Below, one piece after another: positions 1-5,828 of a stretch of DNA of 6,056 nt (positions are counted from its first letter, which is position 1; each line of letters opens with the position of its first letter). A model generated the notes under the pieces. The model did not search any database. It was not told the origin of the DNA and worked only from the letters and a program-made list of their open reading frames with translations. The stretch lies in the NCBI GenBank assembly GCA_021805955.1, contig JAJZDO010001082.1:1-6056 (forward strand), in the 5' to 3' direction. The stretch is from Acidobacteriota bacterium (GTDB lineage Bacteria > Acidobacteriota > Terriglobia > Terriglobales > Acidobacteriaceae). Both the position numbers and the translations under genes were made by a program.

Positions 1-522
1 ATGCAGGTATTCCGTCAGTTTCTCCGCCGCCAGCTCGGCATCATCTAGATGGAATCTTCCGGCATGTTTGCGGTAGTCGGCTATGCCTTGCAGCAGTTTT
101 GCCACTTGCTTGGGTCCGCATCGCGGCAGGTTGTCCAACCGCCCTTCGCGGCACGCGGTTTCCAGTTCATCGATGCTCGATATCTGCGCCGCGTCCCAGA
201 ACAGCGCCACCGTCTTCGGCCCCATGCCGGGCAGCCGCAACAGTTCCAGCATCGATGGTTTGTAGCGGGCCAGCATTTCCTGGTGCAAACCCAGCGCACC
301 TGTCTGCTCCATCTCGACAATGTTCGCCGCCATTCCCTTGCCGATCCCTGGCAGCTCCAGCAGTTTCTTTGGCTCTGCCGCCAACTGTCCCACAGCTACT
401 GTGCTGGATTCCACCACTTCCGCGGCGCGGCGGTAAGAACGGATCCGGAACGAGTCTGCTGCGCTCACTTCCAGCAAATCGGCCGTCTCGGAAAGTATTT
501 GTGCAATCTGGCGATTTTCCAT
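1..522 (-). CDS. polX: DNA polymerase/3'-5' exonuclease PolX, N-terminal part (cut by window edge)
   Basis: This is the N-terminal 174 residues of a family X DNA polymerase, a base-excision and gap-filling repair enzyme. Bacterial PolX proteins are usually about 570 residues and carry a C-terminal PHP exonuclease domain; here the catalytic palm and PHP domain lie beyond position 1. The visible part fits the 8-kDa DNA-binding domain. It opens MENRQIAQILSETADLLEV, then has FRIRSYRRAAEVVE (residues 25-38). Three helix-hairpin-helix-like segments follow: LELPGIGKGMAANI (55-68), LRLPGMGPKTVALF (95-108) and LDNLPRCGPKQVAKLL (129-144). No stop occurs before the edge. The ATG at 520-522 is chosen because family members begin just before this helix; a GGAG lies 11 nt upstream, rather far. 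In-frame ATGs at 559-564 would add 13-14 residues, and a TAG follows at 571-573. The family call is firm, the exact start less so. Confidence 0.9.
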   Translation of the reverse strand, partial: MENRQIAQILSETADLLEVSAADSFRIRSYRRAAEVVESSTVAVGQLAAEPKKLLELPGIGKGMAANIVEMEQTGALGLHQEMLARYKPSMLELLRLPGMGPKTVALFWDAAQISSIDELETACREGRLDNLPRCGPKQVAKLLQGIADYRKHAGRFHLDDAELAAEKLTEYLH

Positions 523-578
523 GGCGATACGAGCTCCGGGAATTCCACTCCCCGATGGCATCATCGCACTCTACAGGC

Positions 579-607
579 AAAAAAATAAAATCCGGCACAA
601 GGCCGGA
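579..607 (-). terminator. Rho-independent terminator downstream of the cold-shock gene
   Basis: Read on the minus strand, a perfect 6-bp GC-rich stem (TCCGGC pairing with GCCGGA, at 602-607 and 591-596) with a 5-nt loop is followed at once by the T-rich run TTTTATTTTTTT (579-590). This is a textbook intrinsic terminator for leftward transcription. The plus strand has no T-run after the stem, so it works in one direction only. It sits about 150 nt past the cold-shock stop codon and only 57 nt before the polX start, so it most likely ends the csp transcript. Confidence 0.8.
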
Positions 608-681
608 GATCCTCAAAAAACATATTGATTCCAGTTGCAAGAAAAACTAATTGCCCGCATCGCGCTTCTACGCAGCTGCAG

Positions 682-702
682 ATACACGCGTGCGCACACA
701 CG
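682..702. other. 21-bp alternating purine/pyrimidine tract (possible Z-DNA former)
   Basis: From 682 to 702 every base alternates strictly between purine and pyrimidine. The tract mixes AC/GT and CG steps and is centred on the palindrome GTGCGCAC (690-697 region). Such tracts, especially with CG steps, are the known sequence type that can flip to left-handed Z-DNA under negative supercoiling. It lies in the 3' untranslated stretch between the cold-shock gene and its terminator. The alternation is directly visible; any structural role is inference. Confidence 0.5.
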
Positions 703-757
703 GATTCAAGCATTTGCAAAGGTTAGGCAATTCGCAGACCCGTCTCGACAATCCCTT

Positions 758-982
758 TCAGTCTTGCAGAGCGCCTTGCAGCCGCAATACCTGGTCCGCC
801 TGCGGTCCTTTCTCTCCCTGAACGATGTCAAACTCGACCGGGTCGCCTTCCTTCAGACTTTTGTAACCCTCAGTCTGAATCGCCGTGTAATGCACGAACA
901 CATCGGGGCCATCTTCCCGCCCGATGAATCCGAATCCTTTTGCATTGTTGAACCACTTCACTTTGCCTTTATGCTGAGACAC
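758..982 (-). CDS. csp: CspA-family cold-shock protein
   Basis: This is a complete 74-residue single cold-shock domain, the usual length of CspA-type proteins, which bind single-stranded RNA/DNA and melt RNA secondary structure in the cytoplasm. The two nucleic-acid-binding motifs are intact: RNP1 as KGFGFI (residues 15-20) and RNP2 as VFVHY (28-32). The family opening [15 protein letters not shown] is present, as is the GDPVEFDI strand. The start is a GTG at 980-982, supported by a strong Shine-Dalgarno (GGAGAGGTG, 991-999) about 8 nt upstream; no ATG competes. It appears to be transcribed alone, with a terminator about 150 nt downstream. The C-terminus ([11 protein letters not shown]) is slightly longer and less conserved than in E. 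coli CspA. Whether it is truly cold-induced cannot be told from the sequence. Confidence 0.95.
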   Translation of the reverse strand: MSQHKGKVKWFNNAKGFGFIGREDGPDVFVHYTAIQTEGYKSLKEGDPVEFDIVQGEKGPQADQVLRLQGALQD

Positions 983-990
983 GGAACACG

Positions 991-999
991 CACCTCTCC
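991..999 (-). promoter_or_regulatory. Ribosome binding site fixing the csp GTG start
   Basis: On the minus strand GGAGAGGTG lies about 8 nt before the GTG at 980-982. It is the best Shine-Dalgarno match in this leader, and it decides that the cold-shock protein starts with GTG. Confidence 0.7.
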
Positions 1000-1032
1000 A
1001 ATACAGATCGGAAACCGCGAGGGGATCCTGCG

Positions 1033-1063
1033 AATATAGACGCGGGAAGCGGGAAATTGTTAT
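1033..1063 (-). promoter_or_regulatory. Candidate promoter for the cold-shock gene
   Basis: On the minus strand a good -10-like hexamer TATATT (1033-1038, 5 of 6 to consensus) lies 19 bp after a partial -35, ATAACA (1058-1063, 4 of 6). The spacer is longer than the ideal 17 bp. A start near 1026 would give a 5' leader of about 44 nt. The rest of the 983-1267 gap holds no credible gene, only short overlapping frames without family features, and no clear terminator for the NUDIX gene. Confidence 0.3.
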
Positions 1064-1267
1064 GAGGAGAGTATGAAAATAATCCGTCGGACGCAGGACC
1101 TATCTTGCGGGTGTATTTCTCGACGTACGGCGTTGCCGGCACACGCGGCGGTTTTGCAAAAATGGTGGAACATGAGAACCGCGATGGATTGCGTGGGAAG
1201 CGCGGCTCATGTCGTGTCAAGCAGCGGGATACGGATGTCCGCGAACACTACGCGTAAATGACTTCCT

Positions 1268-2026
1268 CTACAAAGTGGCCGCTGCCCGCCGCCGCGCATA
1301 CAGCAGAATCGCGACGATCGATTTCGCGTCGATGATCTTTCCGCTCTCCACCCACTCCAGTGCTTGCGAAAACGGAATCTGCCGGTGCTCGATGTATTCA
1401 TCCTCATCCGGCGCGGATTGCCCGCAGCTTAACCCCTCCGCGATGTACACCTGCATCCACTCGCCCAGGAACCCAGGACTCACGTAGAACCGCGCCAGCT
1501 TGGTCCAGCGCTTGGCGATATACCCGGTCTCTTCCAGTAACTCGCGTTTCGCGCCGGGCAGCGTCGACTCTTCCGGCTCTTTGCGTCCGGCGGGAATCTC
1601 CCACATGTATTGCCCGGCGGCATGGCGATACTGGCGCTCCACAACAATCATCGGGTCGGCCGGATCGTGTGTATCGTCCACCGCGAGAATTACGACGGAG
1701 CCGGAGTGTCGGATCACATCGCGCCGTGCGGTTTCTCCTTCCGGCTCACGCACATAGTCGGTGTACACGTCGAACAATGGCCCTTGATACGCCAGCTTCG
1801 ATGAAATCAACGCAACCTTCGCGCCACGCAGGCTCTTCACCGAGGAAGCGGCGGTACCACGAATCGCGGATGTGGCAGCGGTCTGTTTGTTCGCGGATGG
1901 CAATATTCTCTTGGCTTTCGCAAGCGACTGCACAGGACCTTGGTTCTTTTGGATTTTGTTCTTGGCTTTTCCGGCTTGTTGTTTCCCTGCCGGCTTCAGC
2001 GGTGTTTTTTTCTGGCCAGATCGCAT
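1268..2026 (-). CDS. NUDIX hydrolase, ADP-ribose pyrophosphatase-like, with basic N-terminal extension
   Basis: This 252-residue protein probably cleaves ADP-ribose (or a related nucleoside diphosphate sugar) to AMP and ribose 5-phosphate. The Nudix box is complete: G147, E153, then RELLEETGY (161-169), matching Gx5Ex7REUxEExGU with its metal-binding glutamates. WEIPAG (142-147) precedes the box and SPGF (183-186) follows it; a proline about 16 residues past the box is the mark of the ADP-ribose pyrophosphatase group. The enzyme domain begins near residue 70 (KVALISSKLAYQGPLFDVYT). Residues 1-68 are low in complexity and rich in Lys, Ala, Gln and Ser, and look disordered. The start is supported by AAAGGAA five nt before the ATG; the only internal option seen, a GTG at Val63, has no Shine-Dalgarno. 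The gene lies 206 bp downstream of the CYTH gene on the same strand, and a shared transcript is possible. The exact substrate is uncertain. Confidence 0.9.
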   Translation of the reverse strand: MRSGQKKTPLKPAGKQQAGKAKNKIQKNQGPVQSLAKAKRILPSANKQTAATSAIRGTAASSVKSLRGAKVALISSKLAYQGPLFDVYTDYVREPEGETARRDVIRHSGSVVILAVDDTHDPADPMIVVERQYRHAAGQYMWEIPAGRKEPEESTLPGAKRELLEETGYIAKRWTKLARFYVSPGFLGEWMQVYIAEGLSCGQSAPDEDEYIEHRQIPFSQALEWVESGKIIDAKSIVAILLYARRRAAATL

Positions 2027-2030
2027 TCAG

Positions 2031-2037
2031 TTCCTTT
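2031..2037 (-). promoter_or_regulatory. Ribosome binding site fixing the long NUDIX start
   Basis: On the minus strand AAAGGAA places AGGA five nt before the ATG at 2024-2026. This supports translation of the full lysine-rich extension rather than a start near the catalytic domain. Confidence 0.65.
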
Positions 2038-2232
2038 CGTTTCTTGGTTTCAGTCGGAGTCTCTCAACGCTCTATAGGCAGAACATTCGCTTCACATGAG
2101 ACCATAAACCAATCTTGCTCGCATACAAAGAACGGACTGAGGAAAACTCGGCCGCTCGCAACCGATCCGATCCACACGTAGCTAGTTTGGGCCTCGACCG
2201 TCTTGGGCAAATAACCCGTGTAGCGGCCGCTT

Positions 2233-2817
2233 CTACCGCTGGATTGGACTGGTTCCCTCGGTGTCGATCTCGGCAAACGTCATATTGGTCGCCGGGTGCC
2301 GCGTCGCTCGTTTCCATTCCTGAAACAGTTGCCCGTAGCTCGCCTTCAGATATTTTGCCGGAGGAATTCCCAGCTTCGCGGCCACTCGGTCAATCCATTC
2401 GGATTCCCCTTCCAACTCCGCGAAGTCTCCAATCGGGGTCACATCCACCACGATGTGTCCTTCATTGTCTGCCCATTCCGTCCGCAGTTTTTCATACACA
2501 AAAATTGGACAGTACCCCAGCCGCTCAAAAATAGCAGCTAGGGGACGTCCGTCCTCGATCTCCGTTTCCGTTTCTGCGCGTACCTTATGCGCGCTGGCGG
2601 CGGAGTTTTCCGCGGGGGCCTTGTGCGTCAGGATCCATCGGTCCCCATACTGCCGGATGCGCAGCAGTTCCCCTCGCTGCCGCAACCGGTTCTCCGGCGT
2701 ATCGAACAATACATTGCGCTCCTTGGTTTCCGCGGTCAGCAAATGAAACCCCATGGCTGGCAATTGGCCGGTAAAAGCAGCACGGTTCGCGAGTCGTACT
2801 TTGATTTCCGTTTCCAT
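2233..2817 (-). CDS. CYTH-domain protein (class IV adenylate cyclase / triphosphatase family)
   Basis: This is a CYTH (triphosphate tunnel) protein of 194 residues from the chosen start. The family binds triphosphates through charged residues lining a β-barrel with divalent metals. Members include CyaB-type adenylate cyclases and thiamine- or inorganic triphosphatases, so the reaction cannot be fixed here. The N-terminal ExExK signature is ETEIK (residues 2-6). It is followed by FDTPENRLRQRGELLRIR (38-55), THK (64-66), RAETETE (80-86), EKLRTEW (109-115), VVDVTPIGDFAELEGE (123-138) and KASYGQLF (158-165). This order resembles CyaB-like proteins. The ATG at 2815-2817 is preferred because family members start right at ExExK. 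An in-frame ATG at 2842-2844 (+9 residues) and a TTG at 2881-2883 (+22) are possible, and none of the three has a strong Shine-Dalgarno. The gene is divergent from the Sua5 gene. The roughly 150 bp between them show no convincing promoter. Confidence 0.85.
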   Translation of the reverse strand: METEIKVRLANRAAFTGQLPAMGFHLLTAETKERNVLFDTPENRLRQRGELLRIRQYGDRWILTHKAPAENSAASAHKVRAETETEIEDGRPLAAIFERLGYCPIFVYEKLRTEWADNEGHIVVDVTPIGDFAELEGESEWIDRVAAKLGIPPAKYLKASYGQLFQEWKRATRHPATNMTFAEIDTEGTSPIQR

Positions 2818-2957
2818 CTTGCCGGATACCGTTCCCAGGGCCATGCAACCAGTTTCGCAGATGCACCGGACAGCGGGAAACAAGGAAACCAGGTGAATCG
2901 AATGTACACGAACAGATTAGGATGAAGAACGGATGCGTTGCGCGAATGGCGATGCTC

Positions 2958-2961
2958 AGGA
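2958..2961 (+). promoter_or_regulatory. Ribosome binding site favouring the Sua5 start at 2967
   Basis: AGGA lies five nt before the ATG at 2967. The more upstream ATG at 2922 has only a GG directly against it, too close for use, so 2967 is the better start. Confidence 0.5.
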
Positions 2962-2966
2962 ACAAA

Positions 2967-4061
2967 ATGACAGAAAAAAACACAATTCGCCTGACCGTTT
3001 CCCCCGACACCATCGCATCACCGGCTGCGCAACGCGACCTCGCTCAGGCTGCCGAAGTTCTTCGCTCGGGCGGCACAGTTGCCTTTCCCACGGAAACTGT
3101 CTACGGCCTGGGCGCGGATGCGCTGAATCCTGCCGCCGTCGAAGACATTTTCCTCGCAAAAGAAAGACCTGCCTGGGACCCCGTGATCGTGCATGTTGCC
3201 GATCGGGGCATGCTTGCCGAGGTGGCCGTCCGTATTCCAGGCCCAACACAGCAACGCATTGATACTCTGATCGACAAATTCTGGCCTGGCCCGCTGACAT
3301 TGTTATTGCCGAAACAGTCTGCTGTGCCATCCACGGTGACCGCTGGCCGCCCACTGGTGGGCGTGCGCATGCCCGCACACCCGGTGGCATTGGCCTTGAT
3401 CGCCGCGGCCAAGGTTCCTGTCGCCGCGCCCAGTGCGAATCGCTTCGGTCACACCAGTCCCACCACCGCCCAGCATGTGCTCGACGATCTCGATGGCCGG
3501 ATTGACGCGGTTCTCGATGCTGGGCCGGCTTGGTGCGGCGTCGAATCCACCGTGATTGAAGTCGGCGAGCAGGAGACGATTCTCTATCGTCCCGGCGCAA
3601 TTGCAGCCGAGGAGATCGAGGCCATTGCCGGCCCGATCGTTCTCTATCAGCCGCCGGTCGCACAGCAGGCGTCGGTCGCGCAGCCGGAATCTTTACCTTC
3701 GCCTGGAGTAGACATACGCCATTACGCTCCAAAGGCGTGCCTCATTCCGGTCGAAATCGAAATAAATGAGAAAGCCGACAGGCAGACTGGGTGGCTGAGG
3801 GCGGTGTTGGAACAATCCCGCGGCTCGCGGAAAGTCGGCGTCATGCTGCCTGCGGGATGGCCGCTGCCCGCGGCATTTTCCGGCGTTCGCTACGCCTGGG
3901 GGAGCTGGAAAAACGATCGAGAACTGGCGCAGAGGTTATTCGCTGGACTGCGTGCTCTCGATGCGCTGGGGGCGGACGTAATTGTGTGCCCGTTGCCGTC
4001 GCCGTTTGGCTTGGGCTCGGCTATGCGCGACCGGCTTTTGAAAGCTGCCCGCAGTCAATAG
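2967..4061 (+). CDS. L-threonylcarbamoyladenylate synthase, Sua5 type (YrdC plus Sua5 domains)
   Basis: This enzyme makes threonylcarbamoyl-AMP from threonine, bicarbonate and ATP, the first step of t6A formation at position 37 of ANN-decoding tRNAs. It is 364 residues, the usual length of the two-domain Sua5 form rather than the short TsaC/YrdC form. The YrdC domain covers about residues 20-215 with PTETVYGLGADA (41-52), the K-x-R element as KERPAWDPVIVHV (65-77), WPGPLTLLLP (106-115), APSANRFGHTSPT (154-166), GVESTVIEV (191-199) and LYRPGAI (206-212). The linker SPGVDIRHYAPKA (245-257) is typical of Sua5, and the C-terminal domain ends with GLGSAMRDRLLKAA. Minor oddity: the K-x-R loop has Glu and Trp-Asp where many homologues have Gly and Asn. 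An upstream in-frame ATG at 2922 would add 15 residues without a proper ribosome site. It is the only plus-strand gene, and it converges on the Hfq-like gene with 22 bp between the stops. Confidence 0.95.
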   Translation: MTEKNTIRLTVSPDTIASPAAQRDLAQAAEVLRSGGTVAFPTETVYGLGADALNPAAVEDIFLAKERPAWDPVIVHVADRGMLAEVAVRIPGPTQQRIDTLIDKFWPGPLTLLLPKQSAVPSTVTAGRPLVGVRMPAHPVALALIAAAKVPVAAPSANRFGHTSPTTAQHVLDDLDGRIDAVLDAGPAWCGVESTVIEVGEQETILYRPGAIAAEEIEAIAGPIVLYQPPVAQQASVAQPESLPSPGVDIRHYAPKACLIPVEIEINEKADRQTGWLRAVLEQSRGSRKVGVMLPAGWPLPAAFSGVRYAWGSWKNDRELAQRLFAGLRALDALGADVIVCPLPSPFGLGSAMRDRLLKAARSQ

Positions 4062-4083
4062 ACTGCCGTCTTGATCGATGTAC

Positions 4084-4557
4084 CTACGACATCGTATGGG
4101 GCAGATCTTCTTCCACTTTGTAGATGTAACGGATGCTGTCTTTGTAGATCAGCACGCGGGTGCGGGTGCCATCCTGCCGCGCACCACGCCCTACGTTCCG
4201 CAATTTGATCGCGTAGCGGTCGTACCACTCGATGACCCCCTCCAGCTCCCCCCCATTCTCCAGCACCACAACCATCCGGGTTTGTGCCTGAATCTGCTTC
4301 TGGAAGTAGAAGACCTCGGCATGGGAGCTGTCTTCAGCCGCGCCATCTGGCACAGACCGAGCAGTAAGCTGGGAACCGTGGCCGAAGAGCGCAGCCTGGC
4401 GTTCTGCTGTTGATCGCAAGGAGAGGCTTGGGCGGATGAGACGCCGTTGCCCAGAAAAATCGCTCTCCGGAGCCGCATTCACGGGAACCGGAGTCGAGGC
4501 CGGGGCCGCAACGACCACTGCGGCGTGTACAGTCGGTTTGGACTTAGTCGGAGGCAT
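4084..4557 (-). CDS. Hfq-like (Sm-fold) RNA-binding protein with long N-terminal tail
   Basis: This 157-residue protein has a divergent Hfq/Sm-like core in its C-terminal half. Hfq hexamers pair small RNAs with mRNAs. The Sm1 part is visible as VVVLENGGELEGVIEWYDRY (96-115) followed by AIKLRN (116-121), matching the Hfq pattern of NG..L.G.IE.FD...I.L.N. The Sm2 part is VLIYKDSIRYIYKV (135-148), where Hfq has YKHAIS. Differences from E. coli Hfq: residues 1-80 form a low-complexity tail rich in Ala, Pro, Val and Ser. About ten extra residues (GRGARQDGTRTR, 123-134) lie between Sm1 and Sm2. The YKH motif reads YKD, and the RRER arginine patch before strand 1 is not evident. Typical Hfq is about 70-100 residues. 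The ATG at 4555-4557 has a modest GGA 5 nt upstream. The gene lies downstream of holB on the same strand, separated by 173 bp with a possible promoter of its own. Sm-fold is likely; true Hfq function is not certain. Confidence 0.75.
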   Translation of the reverse strand: MPPTKSKPTVHAAVVVAAPASTPVPVNAAPESDFSGQRRLIRPSLSLRSTAERQAALFGHGSQLTARSVPDGAAEDSSHAEVFYFQKQIQAQTRMVVVLENGGELEGVIEWYDRYAIKLRNVGRGARQDGTRTRVLIYKDSIRYIYKVEEDLPHTMS

Positions 4558-4659
4558 GGAATTCCGTTGGCACAGATCGCAAAGTCAAGGCCTTTTCGCA
4601 CCCGACATACAGGATGAAAGACAGATATTGAAGCAACTTGATTCTGCTGAATGAATACG

Positions 4660-4688
4660 ATGCTAGATGAAGACCATATGTTTTCCAA
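4660..4688 (-). promoter_or_regulatory. Candidate σ70-type promoter for the Hfq-like gene
   Basis: On the minus strand TTGGAA (4683-4688, 4 of 6 to TTGACA) and TAGCAT (4660-4665, 4 of 6 to TATAAT) are separated by exactly 17 bp. They lie in the AT-richer gap between holB and the Hfq-like gene. Initiation near 4653 would give a leader of about 95 nt. The match is moderate and untested. Confidence 0.35.
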
Positions 4689-4704
4689 CTGAAGTTTTCT
4701 TTTA

Positions 4705-4722
4705 TCCTGCGGACCGGCAGGA
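4705..4722 (-). other. Hairpin just after the holB stop (no T-run)
   Basis: TCCTGC (4705-4710) and GCAGGA (4717-4722) form a perfect 6-bp stem with a 6-nt loop, starting 8 nt past the holB stop codon. On the minus strand it is followed by TAAAAGAAAA rather than a T-run. It is therefore not a standard intrinsic terminator; it could protect the 3' end of the message or be part of a Rho-dependent end. Confidence 0.35.
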
Positions 4723-4730
4723 CTGATACC

Positions 4731-5828
4731 CTACCGCTGTTGCAGGCCTGCTGTAAGTGCGTCGAGTGAAAGCGAGCGCAGCAGGTTGCGCCGCATGCCG
4801 GATTCCACCTCTACCATCCGCCGCACCGCGCGCTCAATCCAGTCGAACGAAACACTTTCCGCCAGGCGGCGAAGTTCCGGCAGCACGTCGATGTTGCGCA
4901 CCATCTCAGGCTGCCCAGCTTGCAGCACCATCATGTCCTCCAACAACAACGAAAGCGTGCGCAGCAAATCCTGGGTCTTTTGCTGACCCTCGGCCCCGGC
5001 GCGATATGTTTCGGTCACATGGAACAGCGCCGAGTGGTCCGGCTCGGTTGTGGCCGTGTGCAACATGAGCAGCGCATCCTTGCGGCTGGCAAGGTAGGTA
5101 TCCGCATGGAACGATATGGCGCGTCCAATCGCGCCTTCCGCCAATCGCGCCACCAGCGTGCGGCGAGCAGGCGGCCATTCCGGGTGATGCTGAGCGAGAA
5201 TCTCCTCCAATCTGTCCATGGGGACAGCATGAAGGCGCATCTGGCTGCATCGGGAGCGGATTGTCGGTAACAGGTCCGACGGATTTTCCGCCAGCAGCAG
5301 CAGGTGCGCGTACTCCGGCGGCTCCTCCAGCACTTTCAGCAGGGAGTTGGCGGCCTCGCTCATAAACTTGGCGGTCGGGAAGATGTAGAGTTTCCCTTTG
5401 CCCTCCGACGGCGCCCGTTGCACGTTGTGGATCAGGGAGCGAACCTGGCCTACCTTGACCAGCATTTGTGGCGGATCGGGCGGTACCACCAGAACATCCG
5501 GATGCGTCTGGATCAGGATGCGCGTATCTTTGCGGTCGGCATCGCGCAGGTCTTCCCGCGCCTCCGTCGCTTCCGCGACGCGCGTCTCCAAATCTAGCGC
5601 GGAGGCAATCCGGGTGCAGTTATGGCAGACATTGCAGGCGTCCGGCAATCCATTGTAGGTTTGTGGGTCGAGGCAGTTCAGCGTCTGCGCCAGCGCTATC
5701 GCCAGCGAATATTTGCCCGCCCCACGTGGTCCGGAAAGCAGAATGGCATGAGACAGCCGACCCGATGCGGCAGATTCCTGCAGTTGCCGCGCCGTGGCTT
5801 CATTTCCGAGAAAGCTGCGGAAGTTCAC
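4731..5828 (-). CDS. holB: DNA polymerase III subunit delta' (clamp loader)
   Basis: This is the δ' subunit of the clamp-loader complex, which opens and places the β sliding clamp on primed DNA. It is 365 residues against about 330 for many homologues. The AAA+ domain opens with FLGNEATARQLQ and a P-loop GPRGAGK (33-39). Four cysteines fit the clamp-loader zinc module: C52, C65, C68 and C71. HPDVLVVPPDPP (109-120) and VGQVRSLI (126-133) follow, then NSLLKVLEEPP (161-171) and the SRC motif within TIRSRC (189-194). The Walker B acidic position is lost: FPTAKFM (150-156) stands where E. coli has a TDAA-type sequence. About 30 charged residues are inserted between C71 and HPD. The start is GTG at 5826-5828; an in-frame TAG 9 nt upstream leaves no other start. 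It overlaps the P450 stop by 4 bp, with a weak AGG about 8 nt before the GTG, so translation is probably coupled. Confidence 0.93.
   Translation of the reverse strand: MNFRSFLGNEATARQLQESAASGRLSHAILLSGPRGAGKYSLAIALAQTLNCLDPQTYNGLPDACNVCHNCTRIASALDLETRVAEATEAREDLRDADRKDTRILIQTHPDVLVVPPDPPQMLVKVGQVRSLIHNVQRAPSEGKGKLYIFPTAKFMSEAANSLLKVLEEPPEYAHLLLLAENPSDLLPTIRSRCSQMRLHAVPMDRLEEILAQHHPEWPPARRTLVARLAEGAIGRAISFHADTYLASRKDALLMLHTATTEPDHSALFHVTETYRAGAEGQQKTQDLLRTLSLLLEDMMVLQAGQPEMVRNIDVLPELRRLAESVSFDWIERAVRRMVEVESGMRRNLLRSLSLDALTAGLQQR

Noticed and set aside
49..650. Long plus-strand open frames opposite polX
   Set aside because: They are rich in Arg, Pro, Ser and His in the manner of antisense shadows, while the minus strand encodes a clear PolX N-terminus.
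1215..1220. TTGACA on the minus strand as a csp -35 box
   Set aside because: It is a perfect -35 hexamer, but the sequence 16-18 bp downstream is GC-rich with no -10 match.
2222..2231. 10-bp palindrome AGCGGCCGCT next to the CYTH stop
   Set aside because: It is a single GC-rich palindrome with no second copy, no T-run and no arrangement suggesting an operator or attachment site.
2064..2276. 70-residue minus-strand open frame in the CYTH-NUDIX gap
   Set aside because: It overlaps the CYTH 3' end in another frame, has no recognisable domain or good ribosome site, and looks like composition-driven chance.
4076..4094. Hairpin CGATGT/ACATCG between the converging Sua5 and Hfq-like stops
   Set aside because: It has a 6-bp stem with a 7-nt loop but no T-run on either strand and overlaps the Hfq-like stop codon, so it is too weak to call a bidirectional terminator.
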